In this document: in pieces, positions 25,252-34,855 of the stretch
Position numbering within the stretch: position 1 is the first letter of the stretch
Layout of the letters: each line of letters opens with the position of its first letter
Assembly (NCBI RefSeq): GCF_036959255.1
Contig: NZ_JAWMTI010000001.1
Span: 1,364,001-1,428,000 of the forward strand
Reading direction: 5' to 3'
From: Olivibacter sp036959255
GTDB taxonomy: Bacteria > Bacteroidota > Bacteroidia > Sphingobacteriales > Sphingobacteriaceae
Length of the DNA stretch: 64,000 nucleotides
The notes under the pieces: generated by a model
Seen by the model: only the letters and a program-made list of their open reading frames with translations
Told to the model about the DNA's origin: nothing
The model's database searches: none
Program-made: the position numbers and the translations under genes

Positions 25252-26655
25252 ATGCAATACGACGTCGTAGTAATAGGTAGTGGACCCGGAGGCTATGTAG
25301 CCGCTATCCGTTGTGGTCAACTCGGGTTAAAAACAGCCATCATTGAAAAATATAGTACCTTGGGAGGTACCTGCTTAAATGTAGGGTGTATCCCCTCCAA
25401 AGCCCTGCTCGATTCGAGCGAACACTACCACAATGCCAATAAACATTTTGCCGAACACGGGATCAATCTAACAAACCTGAAGGTTGACTTAAAGCAAATG
25501 ATCAAGCGTAAGGATGGGGTAGTAGAACAAACAACAGGGGGAATTACGTTCCTCATGAAAAAGAATAAAATAACCACCTATCAAGGACTTGGCTCTTTTG
25601 TTGACAAGAATACCATTAAAATTACCAAAGAGGATCAATCTACCGAAGAAATAACCACTAAAAATGTGATTATTGCGACAGGGTCTAAACCGGCATCCTT
25701 GCCCTTTCTTACGATTGACAAAAAACGAATCATTACCTCAACAGAAGCGCTCAATTTAACGGAGGTACCAAAACACTTAGTATTGATCGGTGGCGGCGTT
25801 ATCGGCTTAGAATTAGGTTCGGTATATGCCCGTTTGGGAGCAAAGGTTACAGTAATTGAATACCTGGACTCCATTATTCCTACCATGGATAAAGGATTAG
25901 GAAAAGAATTACAGAAATCGTTGAAAAATTTAGGTTTCGAATTTTTATTAAGTCATAAAGTAACCGGAGCTACGGTAAAAGGAAAAACCGTCACGGTTAC
26001 TGCCGAAGATGCCAAAGGAAATCCGGTAAAAGTAGAAGGGGATTATTGCCTCGTTGCCGTGGGACGTACAGCTTATACAGAGGGTTTGAATTTGGAGGCT
26101 GTAGGGATCAAATTGGAAGAACGTGGAAAAAAAGTCCCGGTGAACGAACACATGGAAACACCGGTGGCAGGTATCTACGCAATCGGAGATGTAATTCGCG
26201 GTGCAATGCTGGCGCACAAGGCAGAGGAGGAAGGTGTTTATGTCGCTGAGTTCATTGCCGGACAAAAACCACATATTAATTATAACCTCATTCCGGGAGT
26301 CGTGTACACTTGGCCGGAAGTTGCAAGCGTAGGTGCAACAGAAGAGCAATTGAAGAATGATGGTGTAAAATATAAAGCCGGTTCGTTTCCTTTTAAAGCA
26401 AGTGGAAGAGCCCGTGCTAGCATGGATACCGAAGGTTTTGTCAAGGTGCTGGCAGATGCCGATACCGATGAGATATTAGGCGTACATATGATCGGGCCAC
26501 GCGTGGCTGATATGATTGCTGAAGCAGTTGTTGGTATGGAGTACCGTGCTTCTGCCGAGGATATAGCGCGTATTTGTCATGCGCATCCAACCTTTACTGA
26601 ATCATTTAAAGAAGCAGCTTTGGCGGCAACGGGAAATAGAGCAATCCATATTTAG
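25252..26655 (+). CDS. lpdA: Dihydrolipoyl dehydrogenase (E3)
   Basis: FAD-containing NAD-dependent E3 that reoxidises the lipoyl groups of 2-oxo-acid dehydrogenase and glycine-cleavage complexes. The 467-residue protein has the N-terminal FAD motif GSGPGGYVAAI (residues 9-19), the redox-active disulfide GGTCLNVGCIPSKALL, the NAD-binding GGGVIGLELGSVYARLG, and the C-terminal HAHPTFTES active-site His-Glu pair. It is not adjacent to sucA-sucB but lies about 4.4 kb after sucB. It probably serves several complexes. It is likely transcribed alone from a promoter near 25153. Confidence 0.97.
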   Translation: MQYDVVVIGSGPGGYVAAIRCGQLGLKTAIIEKYSTLGGTCLNVGCIPSKALLDSSEHYHNANKHFAEHGINLTNLKVDLKQMIKRKDGVVEQTTGGITFLMKKNKITTYQGLGSFVDKNTIKITKEDQSTEEITTKNVIIATGSKPASLPFLTIDKKRIITSTEALNLTEVPKHLVLIGGGVIGLELGSVYARLGAKVTVIEYLDSIIPTMDKGLGKELQKSLKNLGFEFLLSHKVTGATVKGKTVTVTAEDAKGNPVKVEGDYCLVAVGRTAYTEGLNLEAVGIKLEERGKKVPVNEHMETPVAGIYAIGDVIRGAMLAHKAEEEGVYVAEFIAGQKPHINYNLIPGVVYTWPEVASVGATEEQLKNDGVKYKAGSFPFKASGRARASMDTEGFVKVLADADTDEILGVHMIGPRVADMIAEAVVGMEYRASAEDIARICHAHPTFTESFKEAALAATGNRAIHI

Positions 26656-26773
26656 TGTGGTTTAAGGCCTAGGGTGCAGGGCTTATGAAGATTAAGGTTA
26701 TCTAGTTTAAGACCGTTGATCTCCTTGTACCTTACACTTTATGCCTTATACCTCTCCCTTATACCTTTAATAC
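26656..26773. other. Intergenic spacer with repeated CCTTAYAC words
   Basis: The 118-nt gap after lpdA contains several near copies of CCTTAYAC (CCTTACAC, CCTTATAC, CCTTATAC), in a short low-complexity tract. No gene or clear hairpin is visible. Confidence 0.4.
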
Positions 26774-27163
26774 ATGAATTTTCATACACGGAAATGGGTA
26801 AAACCCGAAGATTTAAATCCTAATGGAACCTTGTTCGGAGGAACGTTGTTACGTTGGATTGACGAAGAGGCTGTTATTTATGCCATTGTGCAGTTGGGAA
26901 ACTCCAAAATTGTCACGAAATTTATTTCGGAAATTAACTTTGTAAGCTCTGCAAGAGCAGGGGATATTATTGAATTGGGTATTCAGGCTACCCACTTTGG
27001 TAATACCTCGATTACGCTCACTTGTGAAGTAAGAAACAAAATTACAAGGAAAAGCATCCTCACCATTGATAAGTTAGTATTTGTAAATCTTGATGAAGAT
27101 GGAAATCCGGTTTCACACGGAAAGACCGAAATTACTTACGCTTTTGCCGGCGATAAACCTTAG
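26774..27163 (+). CDS. Acyl-CoA thioesterase (hotdog fold, YciA-like)
   Basis: A 129-residue single hotdog-domain thioesterase that hydrolyses acyl-CoA. The conserved hotdog/HGG-like motif region NPNGTLFGGTLLRWIDEEAVIYA lies at residues 15-40, followed by VSEINFVSSARAGDIIELG strands and a FGNTSITLTCEVRN segment. Length and motif order match YciA/acyl-CoA hydrolase type. It precedes an LTA-synthase-like gene by 18 nt, so the two may share a transcript, but there is no known functional link. Confidence 0.88.
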   Translation: MNFHTRKWVKPEDLNPNGTLFGGTLLRWIDEEAVIYAIVQLGNSKIVTKFISEINFVSSARAGDIIELGIQATHFGNTSITLTCEVRNKITRKSILTIDKLVFVNLDEDGNPVSHGKTEITYAFAGDKP

Positions 27164-27181
27164 GAAGATTTTATATTTTTC

Positions 27182-29053
27182 ATGAATAAACTGTTTAACA
27201 TCCTATGGCGATATTTCGCCTTCTGGATGTTTTTTGCTATACTCTGTCGGGCCCTTTTTTTAGCCTATTTTCATGAACAACTCCATCTATTATCTTGGGC
27301 GGAGATCCTGAAAATATTTGCCTATGGCATGCGTATGGATGCTTCCATGGCTGCTTATATCAGTGCTATACCCGCTGTCGTATTCATTGCGCGAATCTGG
27401 ATCGGTCAGCTGCAAATCTCGTATCGGCTGTCCCGTTTATATATTTGGAGTGTTGTAATCGCTTGTTCACTGATCAGTATTATTAATGTTAACATTTATC
27501 GGGAATGGGACACCTTGATTTCTTATAAAGCAGTGGATTTATTTCTTGATTCACCTCGCTTGGCCATCGCCTCCGCAGCGTCATCTCCTATTTTTTTATC
27601 CCTATTCCTACTGTTAAGCTTAAGCTGCGTCGGAATCTATTTAGCTAAATGGATGAAGATATACCAATGTACCTTTGTTCCTGTGAGTAAGTGGTATAAA
27701 AAGGTCTTTACTTCCGTGGGGCTTTTGTCGGTTGTTTTTTTGCTGATACGGGGAGGCTGGGGTCTGACACCCTTAAACCCCTCCATGGTATACTTTGCAA
27801 CAAACGCTTTTCCGAATCATGCCGCCACCAATGTTTCCTGGTATTTTGTTAATGATATGCTACACGCTGATGGATTGCGTCGGAACCCTTATATTAGTAT
27901 GAAAAATACAGCGGCAAAGCAGGCAATCGCCCCCTTGTTTACATCAACAATGGATCAATCCGAAGCTATTCTGAATCAATCCAACCCCAATGTGGTCTTA
28001 ATCATATTGGAAAGTTTTACCGCTGATCTGGTGCAATCCCTGGGTGGTGAAAAAGGCGTCGCACCTAATTTGGAAAAACTGATTGCAGGTGGATTGTTAT
28101 TTGATCATCTATACGCCTCAGGCGATCGTACGGATAAGGGAATGATCGCTATCTTAAGTGCTTTTCCCACTCAATCTTCCAAAAGTATTATAAAGAATAT
28201 CCGAAAACAATCCGAACTGCCATCCTTAATGAAGGATTTTAAAGAAAGGGGCTATCACACTTCTTTTTATTACGGCGGAGAAAGTGAGTTTTACAATTTT
28301 AAAGGTTATATGTTAAGCCATGGCTGTAAGAGAATCGTTGATCAGCTTTGCTTCGCTCGTCGCGAGGCTCGATCGAAATGGGGTGTATTCGATCAGGCAA
28401 CCTTTCATAAGCAATTGCAGGACCTCGATCAAGAAAGACAACCGTTTTTCTCTACGTTGCTGACGCTGAATAATCACGAGCCTTTTGATTTACCGGGGGG
28501 GCACCGTTTTGGAACGGATAATCTGCCCAATCTCTTTAGAAGTACGGCTTTTTATACCGACTCAGTATTGTATGATTATTTGCAACAAGCAAAAACAAAA
28601 GCATGGTATAAAAATACCCTCTTTATTATCGTTGCTGATCATGGTCATCGCTTGCCGTTGGAGCAATGGGAAAGCAATTGCCCCAATCGTTATCACATTC
28701 CCTTATTATTTTATGGTGATGTACTGCGTCCCGCTTATCGTGGTAGATGTATTCGGAAGATCGGAAGTCAGGTCGATTTAGCAGCAACAATATGCCACCA
28801 ATTGGGTTTCCCGAGCAATGCGTACACATGGAGTCGGGATCTTCTGAACCCAAGTACCATTCCGTTTGGATTTTTTAGCTGGTCAGACGGTTGGGGGGCT
28901 GTTAATGCACACGAACAGGTCGCTTTTGACAATGTCGGAAAAGTGGTGAGTTATCAAAAGAACCTAGATTCGTACCCACATGGTAAAGAAGATTTACTAC
29001 ATCAAGGAAAGGCCTATATGCAGGAGGTTTATAATCAATATTTGGCTTATTAA
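27182..29053 (+). CDS. LTA-synthase-like alkaline-phosphatase-superfamily membrane enzyme (Thr nucleophile)
   Basis: An integral-membrane phosphotransferase/sulfatase-superfamily protein, 623 residues. About five N-terminal membrane helices (residues 8-200) are followed by a periplasmic catalytic domain of the LTA synthase fold: ILESF with Glu277, GDRTDKGM with probable nucleophile Thr317, and DHGHR late in the domain. Gram-negative bacteria lack lipoteichoic acid, so a phosphoglycerol or phosphoethanolamine transfer to glycolipid or glycan is more likely; that is inference. It is convergent with a second member, 28 nt away. Confidence 0.85.
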   Translation: MNKLFNILWRYFAFWMFFAILCRALFLAYFHEQLHLLSWAEILKIFAYGMRMDASMAAYISAIPAVVFIARIWIGQLQISYRLSRLYIWSVVIACSLISIINVNIYREWDTLISYKAVDLFLDSPRLAIASAASSPIFLSLFLLLSLSCVGIYLAKWMKIYQCTFVPVSKWYKKVFTSVGLLSVVFLLIRGGWGLTPLNPSMVYFATNAFPNHAATNVSWYFVNDMLHADGLRRNPYISMKNTAAKQAIAPLFTSTMDQSEAILNQSNPNVVLIILESFTADLVQSLGGEKGVAPNLEKLIAGGLLFDHLYASGDRTDKGMIAILSAFPTQSSKSIIKNIRKQSELPSLMKDFKERGYHTSFYYGGESEFYNFKGYMLSHGCKRIVDQLCFARREARSKWGVFDQATFHKQLQDLDQERQPFFSTLLTLNNHEPFDLPGGHRFGTDNLPNLFRSTAFYTDSVLYDYLQQAKTKAWYKNTLFIIVADHGHRLPLEQWESNCPNRYHIPLLFYGDVLRPAYRGRCIRKIGSQVDLAATICHQLGFPSNAYTWSRDLLNPSTIPFGFFSWSDGWGAVNAHEQVAFDNVGKVVSYQKNLDSYPHGKEDLLHQGKAYMQEVYNQYLAY

Positions 29054-29080
29054 AATCAGTGGCGCAGGTGTTCTGAAAAT

Positions 29081-31015
29081 TTATTTTGCAGGATGATAGG
29101 TTAAATCATCCTGAATCATCCGGTTGTTATATTGCTGAATGAAAGCTTTTAGGTAAGTTTCCATTTTTTCCAATATTTCAGGTTCCTCCCCCATGATGTT
29201 ATGTTTCGTCAAGCGATCCTTTTTTAGGTTGTACAAAGCCGTGCTTAGCTGTCCATCACTAAGCAAGAGGTAGTCACCATAATAAAGGCTGAAAGTACCG
29301 TCGTTATTATTAATAACAAAATTATTTGTTTCAGGCGCAAAGGCATTGAATCCAAAGGCGAAATACGGTTTATCATAATGTAGATAACTTAATACACTCG
29401 GCATAATATCAATTTGTTGCACGAGTTTATCCGTTTTTCCTCTCAGGTTTCCTCCAGGATAATAAAACAATATCGGGATTGAGAAAGCGCCGGGAATGGT
29501 CTGATATTCCGGAAAATAGGAAACGGTTGCATGATCGGCGCAAAGCACAAAAAGTGTTTGCTTAAACCAAGGCATCTTTGAAGCAGTTTCAAAGAATTTT
29601 CTCAGGGCCATGTCTGTATAGCCCATAGGTTCCTGTACCTCGAGGGGCCCTTTGGGAAATTTTCCAACATATTGGGCAGGTACTTTAAACGGGTGATGGG
29701 ACGACAAGGAAAAAAAGGCGGTAAAAAAAGGAGGATGAAATGTATTCATGGTCTTGGCCATAAATTGCAAAAAAGGCTCATCCCAAATACCCCAGATCCC
29801 ATCAAAATCGGCATCATTATTATATTCTGTCTTGCCATAATAGTGTTGTATCCCTGCAAGTTTTGTATAAGCCGAAAAACCCATGGAGCCGTTGGGAGCG
29901 CCGTGAAAAAAAGCCGTTTCATAACCTTTGTCGGCCAGCAATTTTGCCATGCTGGTTGTTTTATTTCCTGAATAAGTAGAAAGCACAAAAGGTTCTTTAA
30001 TCGAGGGGATTCCGGAAATGATCGAAGGAAGCGCGTCTATTGATTTTCTTCCGTTGGCGTAGGTATGGGTAAAAGTATAACCGTTTTCTACGAGTGAATC
30101 AATAAAGGGCGTATAGCCTTTGTAAGTTCCCTTGGCCAAATCTCGATTTAATGCCCCTATATGTTCTTTTCCTAGACTTTCAATAATTAAAAAAACAACA
30201 TTTAGCGGTTTAAAAGCTGCTGTATCACTTGGTAAATGAATCGGATTATAGATGCTTTGAAGTGTTGCATCGTCATAATAGTGAACCGGTTTAAGGTTGA
30301 CTGCCTTTAAGGTACGTATAATTGCAAAGGGGGTATTTAATACAATGCTCATTTGATTAGGCGATTGCACATAGTCACCTGCATTGCTCAGTGTTATCGG
30401 ACGGGTACTGTGCCGCCATCCGCCACGCATGCCTACCACCGCCAACCAAGCAAAAGCGAAGCATAAAATAGTGTGACCAAGGTAGTAACGAATGCTCGGT
30501 TTCTTTGGATTCTTCAAGTCAATACCGTTATAAAGGCGCGCCATTAAATAGACCAGGAAAATCAACACGAAAAGAAGGTACCAATAGTCGAGCAGAAAAT
30601 CGACGGTCAGCTTTAGTTTATTCTGTTCATTGATAAATTGGCTGAACACAGTACCTGTCGTACGTTTAAGGGTAAACTTATAATAAGCAATATCAATGAT
30701 GTTGGCGGCAATTCCGATGCTATTGGTAAGAATAAACAGACCCTTGGCAATTTTTTGATAAAGTGCATGATGCCGGAAGGGAAAGGGTAGAATTTGGAGA
30801 AGGATATACAGGATGTTGATATAGAGTAGCGCCGATAGATCGAATTTAATGCCGCCCAGAAAAATACTAAAAAGTTGCTGAGGCGCCATGTTTGGAAATA
30901 ATGCCCGATTCCCCAAGTAAAAGCCAAGTCGCAATAAACTATATAGTACTAATAGCAAGATAAACCTAGCTATCAACGCCCCGTAGATGGGCATTTTAAC
31001 TGATCTGACCTTCAT
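29081..31015 (-). CDS. LTA-synthase-like alkaline-phosphatase-superfamily membrane enzyme (Ser in nucleophile position)
   Basis: A 644-residue paralogue of the neighbouring gene: several N-terminal membrane helices (about residues 10-205) and a periplasmic catalytic domain with LIIESLGKEHIG (Glu279), NGRKSIDALPS with probable nucleophile Ser325, and a late CADHAT metal-binding His. The Ser at the nucleophile position, in place of Thr, may mark a different subfamily. An in-frame ATG seven codons in is an alternative start. It precedes a small DUF3817 membrane protein upstream on the same strand. Confidence 0.85.
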   Translation of the reverse strand: MKVRSVKMPIYGALIARFILLLVLYSLLRLGFYLGNRALFPNMAPQQLFSIFLGGIKFDLSALLYINILYILLQILPFPFRHHALYQKIAKGLFILTNSIGIAANIIDIAYYKFTLKRTTGTVFSQFINEQNKLKLTVDFLLDYWYLLFVLIFLVYLMARLYNGIDLKNPKKPSIRYYLGHTILCFAFAWLAVVGMRGGWRHSTRPITLSNAGDYVQSPNQMSIVLNTPFAIIRTLKAVNLKPVHYYDDATLQSIYNPIHLPSDTAAFKPLNVVFLIIESLGKEHIGALNRDLAKGTYKGYTPFIDSLVENGYTFTHTYANGRKSIDALPSIISGIPSIKEPFVLSTYSGNKTTSMAKLLADKGYETAFFHGAPNGSMGFSAYTKLAGIQHYYGKTEYNNDADFDGIWGIWDEPFLQFMAKTMNTFHPPFFTAFFSLSSHHPFKVPAQYVGKFPKGPLEVQEPMGYTDMALRKFFETASKMPWFKQTLFVLCADHATVSYFPEYQTIPGAFSIPILFYYPGGNLRGKTDKLVQQIDIMPSVLSYLHYDKPYFAFGFNAFAPETNNFVINNNDGTFSLYYGDYLLLSDGQLSTALYNLKKDRLTKHNIMGEEPEILEKMETYLKAFIQQYNNRMIQDDLTYHPAK

Positions 31016-31034
31016 GTTTATTATAGGTATATAA

Positions 31035-31346
31035 TTAGTTTGCTTCCGTCTTCAACCTTTTTTCTACAACAAAGGGTGCAAAAGGCAGGAGGGAGGCGAA
31101 GAAAAACAGAATAACCCGTCCAAACTTCCAACTATATTCTGTCCAGCACTGAATAAGAGAAAATACATAAGCAATAAAAAGCACACCATGTACCCAACCA
31201 ACATATTTTACTGCCAGCGGAAAGTCTGCCCAATATTTGAGAGGCATCGCAATAAATACCAATAAGATAAAGGAAATCCCTTCCAACAAAGCGATCTTGC
31301 GAAATCGGCGGACGGTACTTTTATTGATTACTGTATTTGCTGACAT
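31035..31346 (-). CDS. DUF3817-domain membrane protein
   Basis: A 103-residue integral membrane protein of the DUF3817 family: KIALLEGISFILLVFIAMPLKY near residue 18, a second helix region around VGWVHGVLFIAYVFSLI and a third near VILFFFASLLPFAPFVVEKRL. This order is the family pattern. Function is unknown. It ends 20 nt before the LTA-synthase-like gene downstream on the minus strand and may be its operon partner. Confidence 0.85.
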   Translation of the reverse strand: MSANTVINKSTVRRFRKIALLEGISFILLVFIAMPLKYWADFPLAVKYVGWVHGVLFIAYVFSLIQCWTEYSWKFGRVILFFFASLLPFAPFVVEKRLKTEAN

Positions 31347-31462
31347 TATATGCGGGTTAATTTTTTGTTAAGTTCAGCAAATGTAGGGATGTATCGATTG
31401 ATTTTTAATTATTTAGTAAGGTTTGACTTATTTATGACGGCAATGGCGATTGTACGTTGCAT

Positions 31463-31515
31463 AATTCTATTGATTAGTCCATTGGCTATTAGCCAATGGA
31501 CTAATCAATAGAATT
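31463..31515. terminator. 53-nt perfect palindrome (26-bp arms) at the end of the RND operon
   Basis: The arms 31463-31488 and 31490-31515 are exact reverse complements around a single T at 31489. It begins with AATTCTATTGATTAGTCC. The last bases overlap the stop codon of the RND gene (31514-31516). It probably acts as a terminator or mRNA 3' stabiliser for the minus-strand operon; it lacks a long T tract. Confidence 0.7.
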
Positions 31516-34500
31516 AGCCGTGGTGGCTTTCATATTCTTTGACCTCTTTGTGCTCATATTCTGCTACCATGAGCTCCTCGATTGGAGTGCCTTTTTTATC
31601 CCATCCGAAGCGATGTAAGATGTTGTCCACCACTTGATATACAACCGGTACGATGATCAGTGTTAAGAAGAGCGAGCTGATCAATCCTCCGATAATCACC
31701 CAAGCAAGACCATTTTTCCACTCAGAACCCGCACTCGACGCTAAGGCGATGGGCATCATCCCGATGACCATCGCAATGGTTGTCATAAGGATCGGGCGTA
31801 AACGTGCGTGGTTTGCATGAATGAGGGCTTGCCGTGTACTGTGTCCCTCCGCTTTCATTTGATTGGTAAAATCCACCAGAATGATCGCATTCTTTGCTAC
31901 CAGTCCGATCAGCATGATCAAGCCCAGGATCGTAAAGATGTTCAACGAGTTATTCGTTAGTGCTAAGGCAAGCAGCGCCCCTATAACGGATAATGGGATG
32001 GAGAACATCACCACAAATGGGTAAACAAAGCTATCATATAAAGCGACCATAATGAGGTATACCAATACAATAGAAACCATTAAGGCAACACCCAAAGTTC
32101 CAAAACCTTCCGATTGATTCTCCATATCTCCACCCCAAACATAACCGACACCCGTTGGTTTTGGAATGCCGGCCAGTTTTTCCTCGAACTCTTGGATAAC
32201 TGTACCCGATGGACGACCTACCGCTTGTGATTGCACTTTAACGGATGTACTTTTGTCGCGACGTTCGAGCTGACTGGGACCGGATCCTTCTTTTACATCC
32301 GCAAACTGCGATAATTTAATCAATTTACCATCTTTATTGGCGAAATAGAGATTTTTAACATCATCAATATTCTTACGATCATAGTCTTCAAAGCGGATAT
32401 TGATATCATACTCGTATTCCCCCTGCCTGAATTTTCCGTCTGTATTGCCGTTAAAGGCAGTTTGCATGGTACCTCCCACCGTTTGTAGCGACAGGCCTAG
32501 TGCTGTCATCTTATCGCGGTCTACTTCTACCGTGATTTCAGGGTTTCCACTTTCCACTGAAAGCTTTGTTTCAGCAGCGCCGGGAACTTTCGCCAAAAGG
32601 CCTCTTGCTTTTTCCGCGTACGCCAATACGCTATCTAAATCAGGACCGGTAACGACCATTTCAATGGGTGCTTGTTGAGCTGCTCCTAAAATGTCAATCG
32701 GTACAGTTTTCACTTTCGCTCCTACCAATAACTTCTGAATTTCTCCCTTGAGTTTTGCCGCATAGATGTCGGACGACTCATCGCGCTCTTCCTTTGGGGT
32801 GAGCTTGACGGTAATTTCTGCTTTGTAGGCAGTCGACTGATCCGCGCCAAGATTGTCACTCGATTGACCAACCGTGGTGATCAACGAGACAATCTCCTTC
32901 TTTTTACTTAAGAAATCTTCCGCTTTCCGCGTGACCTGATTGGTTAGCTCGAGGGATGCATCTTTTGGTAATTCAATCTGAACTAAGAACTCTCCCCGAT
33001 CACTCTGGGCAAAGAATTCTGCGCCTATAAAACCACCGAAAGTCAATCCACATGACGAAACCAATAGGAGGGACACCGTTACAAGTGTAATGGCTTTATG
33101 ATCCAACGCCCAATTTAATATACCGGTAACCCAGTTGGTGAAGCGATGTAACTGTTGTTCAAACCAAAGTATAAATCTTCCGATGAAATTACTGTTTGAC
33201 ACGCGTTCAAGTTTTCCAAATCGCGAAGTGAGTAATGGTACAATGGAGAAGGACGCTAATAGACTCAAAAGCGTAGAGATCATGACCACCACACAAAACT
33301 CTCGCAGAATATCAGACACCAACCCCGTACTTACCGAAATGGGAAGGAATACCACTACAATTACCATGGTAATGGACACGACGGTAAAACCAATTTCCTT
33401 GGTTGCATCATAAGAAGCCCGCACTTTATTTTTCCCCATCTCCATATGTCGGTAAATATTTTCAATAACAACAATGGCATCGTCTACCAAAATACCAACC
33501 ACGAGTGATAGACCAAGTAAGGACATCAGGTTTAACGTGAAACCGAAAAGATAAATTCCAATAAAGGTAGCAACAAGCGAGGCAGGTATAGCGACCATGA
33601 CAATGACCGCATTTCGTAAGCTATGCAAGAAAAATAACATTACAACGGCAACGAGAATAACCGCTAAAAATAAATCGTGTACCACTGCGTCTGCGGATTC
33701 AAGCGTATAGTCAGAGGTATCATTTGCGATCACCACCTGAAGGTTTTCCTTTTGATAATCTGCCGTTAAACGCTCCACAATTGCTTTTACACCTTCGCTC
33801 ACTTTTACCGCATTGGCATCGGAGGTCTTAATAATTTGTAATATGATAGAACCGCTTCGATTTAGTCGCGCTATTTTTTCAGCGTCTTCCTGCGTATCTT
33901 GCACGTCTGCTAAATCCATCAAACGTATTTGCGCACCGTCATCTGCCGTACTGACCACCAGATTCCGTAACTCAGTAACCGATTTATATTTACCGGCCAA
34001 GCGGATTAGGATATCCTGATTTTTCGTTTTTACGCTACCCGTTGGGAAATCCAAATTGGAATTAAGAATCACCTGTTGGACGTCCAGTGCGGATAGACCG
34101 TAGGCCTCCAATTTCGCCGCATTTAAATTTACCTGAATTTCGCGTTCCTGCCCCCCAATTAAATTCACTTGTGCGACTCCATTTACACGAGAAACAATTG
34201 GCTGAATACGTTTGTCAATTAGGTCAAAAAATTGTGCATCATCCATATTAGCGGTAGCCGATAAGGTAATGATGGGGAGATCATCAAGTGAAAATTTCGC
34301 CAGTGATGGTGTTTCGGCATCATCCGGTAAATCCGATAATACGGCGTTTACCTTACGTTGTGCATCATTGATCGCATAATCGACATCCGCTTCGCTTGTC
34401 AGGGTGATGGTAATCACCGAAAGCCCTTCGAAGGAAGTTGCTTCCAGTTTTTTAATATTCTCCATGGACGATACAGCGTCTTCTAACTTTTTTGTAACGG

Positions 34501-34684
34501 TATTCTCTACCTCATTTGGAGAAGCACCGGGGTAAATCGTTGAAATAGAAACGACTCCCGGGTTGAATTTTGGGAGCATCTCATAATTCAATGACAGGTA
34601 ACTAATGATCCCCAATAAGGTTAGCGCAGTAAAGACAACGATAACGATGGATGGACGCTTTATGGATATTTCAGCAACTTTCAT
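31514..34684 (-). CDS. RND-family efflux pump inner-membrane protein
   Basis: Proton-driven inner-membrane pump of a tripartite efflux system (AcrB/MexB superfamily, probably HAE1 type but by eye some features are also compatible with heavy-metal RND). The 1056-residue length is standard, with an N-terminal IKRPSIVIVVFTALTLLGI helix and the later LVGILVDDAIVVIENIYRHM (the second RND motif, with the DD proton-relay aspartates of helix 4). It follows an adaptor gene and an outer-membrane channel gene on the same strand, so it is the last gene of the operon. Substrates are not predictable. Confidence 0.95.
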   Translation of the reverse strand: MKVAEISIKRPSIVIVVFTALTLLGIISYLSLNYEMLPKFNPGVVSISTIYPGASPNEVENTVTKKLEDAVSSMENIKKLEATSFEGLSVITITLTSEADVDYAINDAQRKVNAVLSDLPDDAETPSLAKFSLDDLPIITLSATANMDDAQFFDLIDKRIQPIVSRVNGVAQVNLIGGQEREIQVNLNAAKLEAYGLSALDVQQVILNSNLDFPTGSVKTKNQDILIRLAGKYKSVTELRNLVVSTADDGAQIRLMDLADVQDTQEDAEKIARLNRSGSIILQIIKTSDANAVKVSEGVKAIVERLTADYQKENLQVVIANDTSDYTLESADAVVHDLFLAVILVAVVMLFFLHSLRNAVIVMVAIPASLVATFIGIYLFGFTLNLMSLLGLSLVVGILVDDAIVVIENIYRHMEMGKNKVRASYDATKEIGFTVVSITMVIVVVFLPISVSTGLVSDILREFCVVVMISTLLSLLASFSIVPLLTSRFGKLERVSNSNFIGRFILWFEQQLHRFTNWVTGILNWALDHKAITLVTVSLLLVSSCGLTFGGFIGAEFFAQSDRGEFLVQIELPKDASLELTNQVTRKAEDFLSKKKEIVSLITTVGQSSDNLGADQSTAYKAEITVKLTPKEERDESSDIYAAKLKGEIQKLLVGAKVKTVPIDILGAAQQAPIEMVVTGPDLDSVLAYAEKARGLLAKVPGAAETKLSVESGNPEITVEVDRDKMTALGLSLQTVGGTMQTAFNGNTDGKFRQGEYEYDINIRFEDYDRKNIDDVKNLYFANKDGKLIKLSQFADVKEGSGPSQLERRDKSTSVKVQSQAVGRPSGTVIQEFEEKLAGIPKPTGVGYVWGGDMENQSEGFGTLGVALMVSIVLVYLIMVALYDSFVYPFVVMFSIPLSVIGALLALALTNNSLNIFTILGLIMLIGLVAKNAIILVDFTNQMKAEGHSTRQALIHANHARLRPILMTTIAMVIGMMPIALASSAGSEWKNGLAWVIIGGLISSLFLTLIIVPVVYQVVDNILHRFGWDKKGTPIEELMVAEYEHKEVKEYESHHG

Positions 34685-34749
34685 TCGAATATTTTATTTA
34701 TTCATTTAGTGTCTAATTCTAAAGGCATTCATGCTGCCTTCGGCGGTTT

Positions 34750-34818
34750 AATGGCAATGAAGCTTGCATAAATTATTCATTGTCTTCAGTATATGGCAAT
34801 TTATGCAGGTTTCATTAG
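34750..34818 (-). repeat. REP-like palindromic element, copy B (69 nt, inverted relative to copy A)
   Basis: Matches the reverse complement of 22992-23060 at 65 of 69 positions. It lies inside the RND operon, between the adaptor and pump genes, so it is transcribed and its inverted repeat would fold in mRNA. Upstream of it, 34731-34746, is a fragment with GGCATTCATGCT similar to a motif in the elements at 9820 and 46495. Confidence 0.85.
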
Positions 34819-34855
34819 GATAATTATTTTGTTTTAAGGCGATGAAACCTACCTT

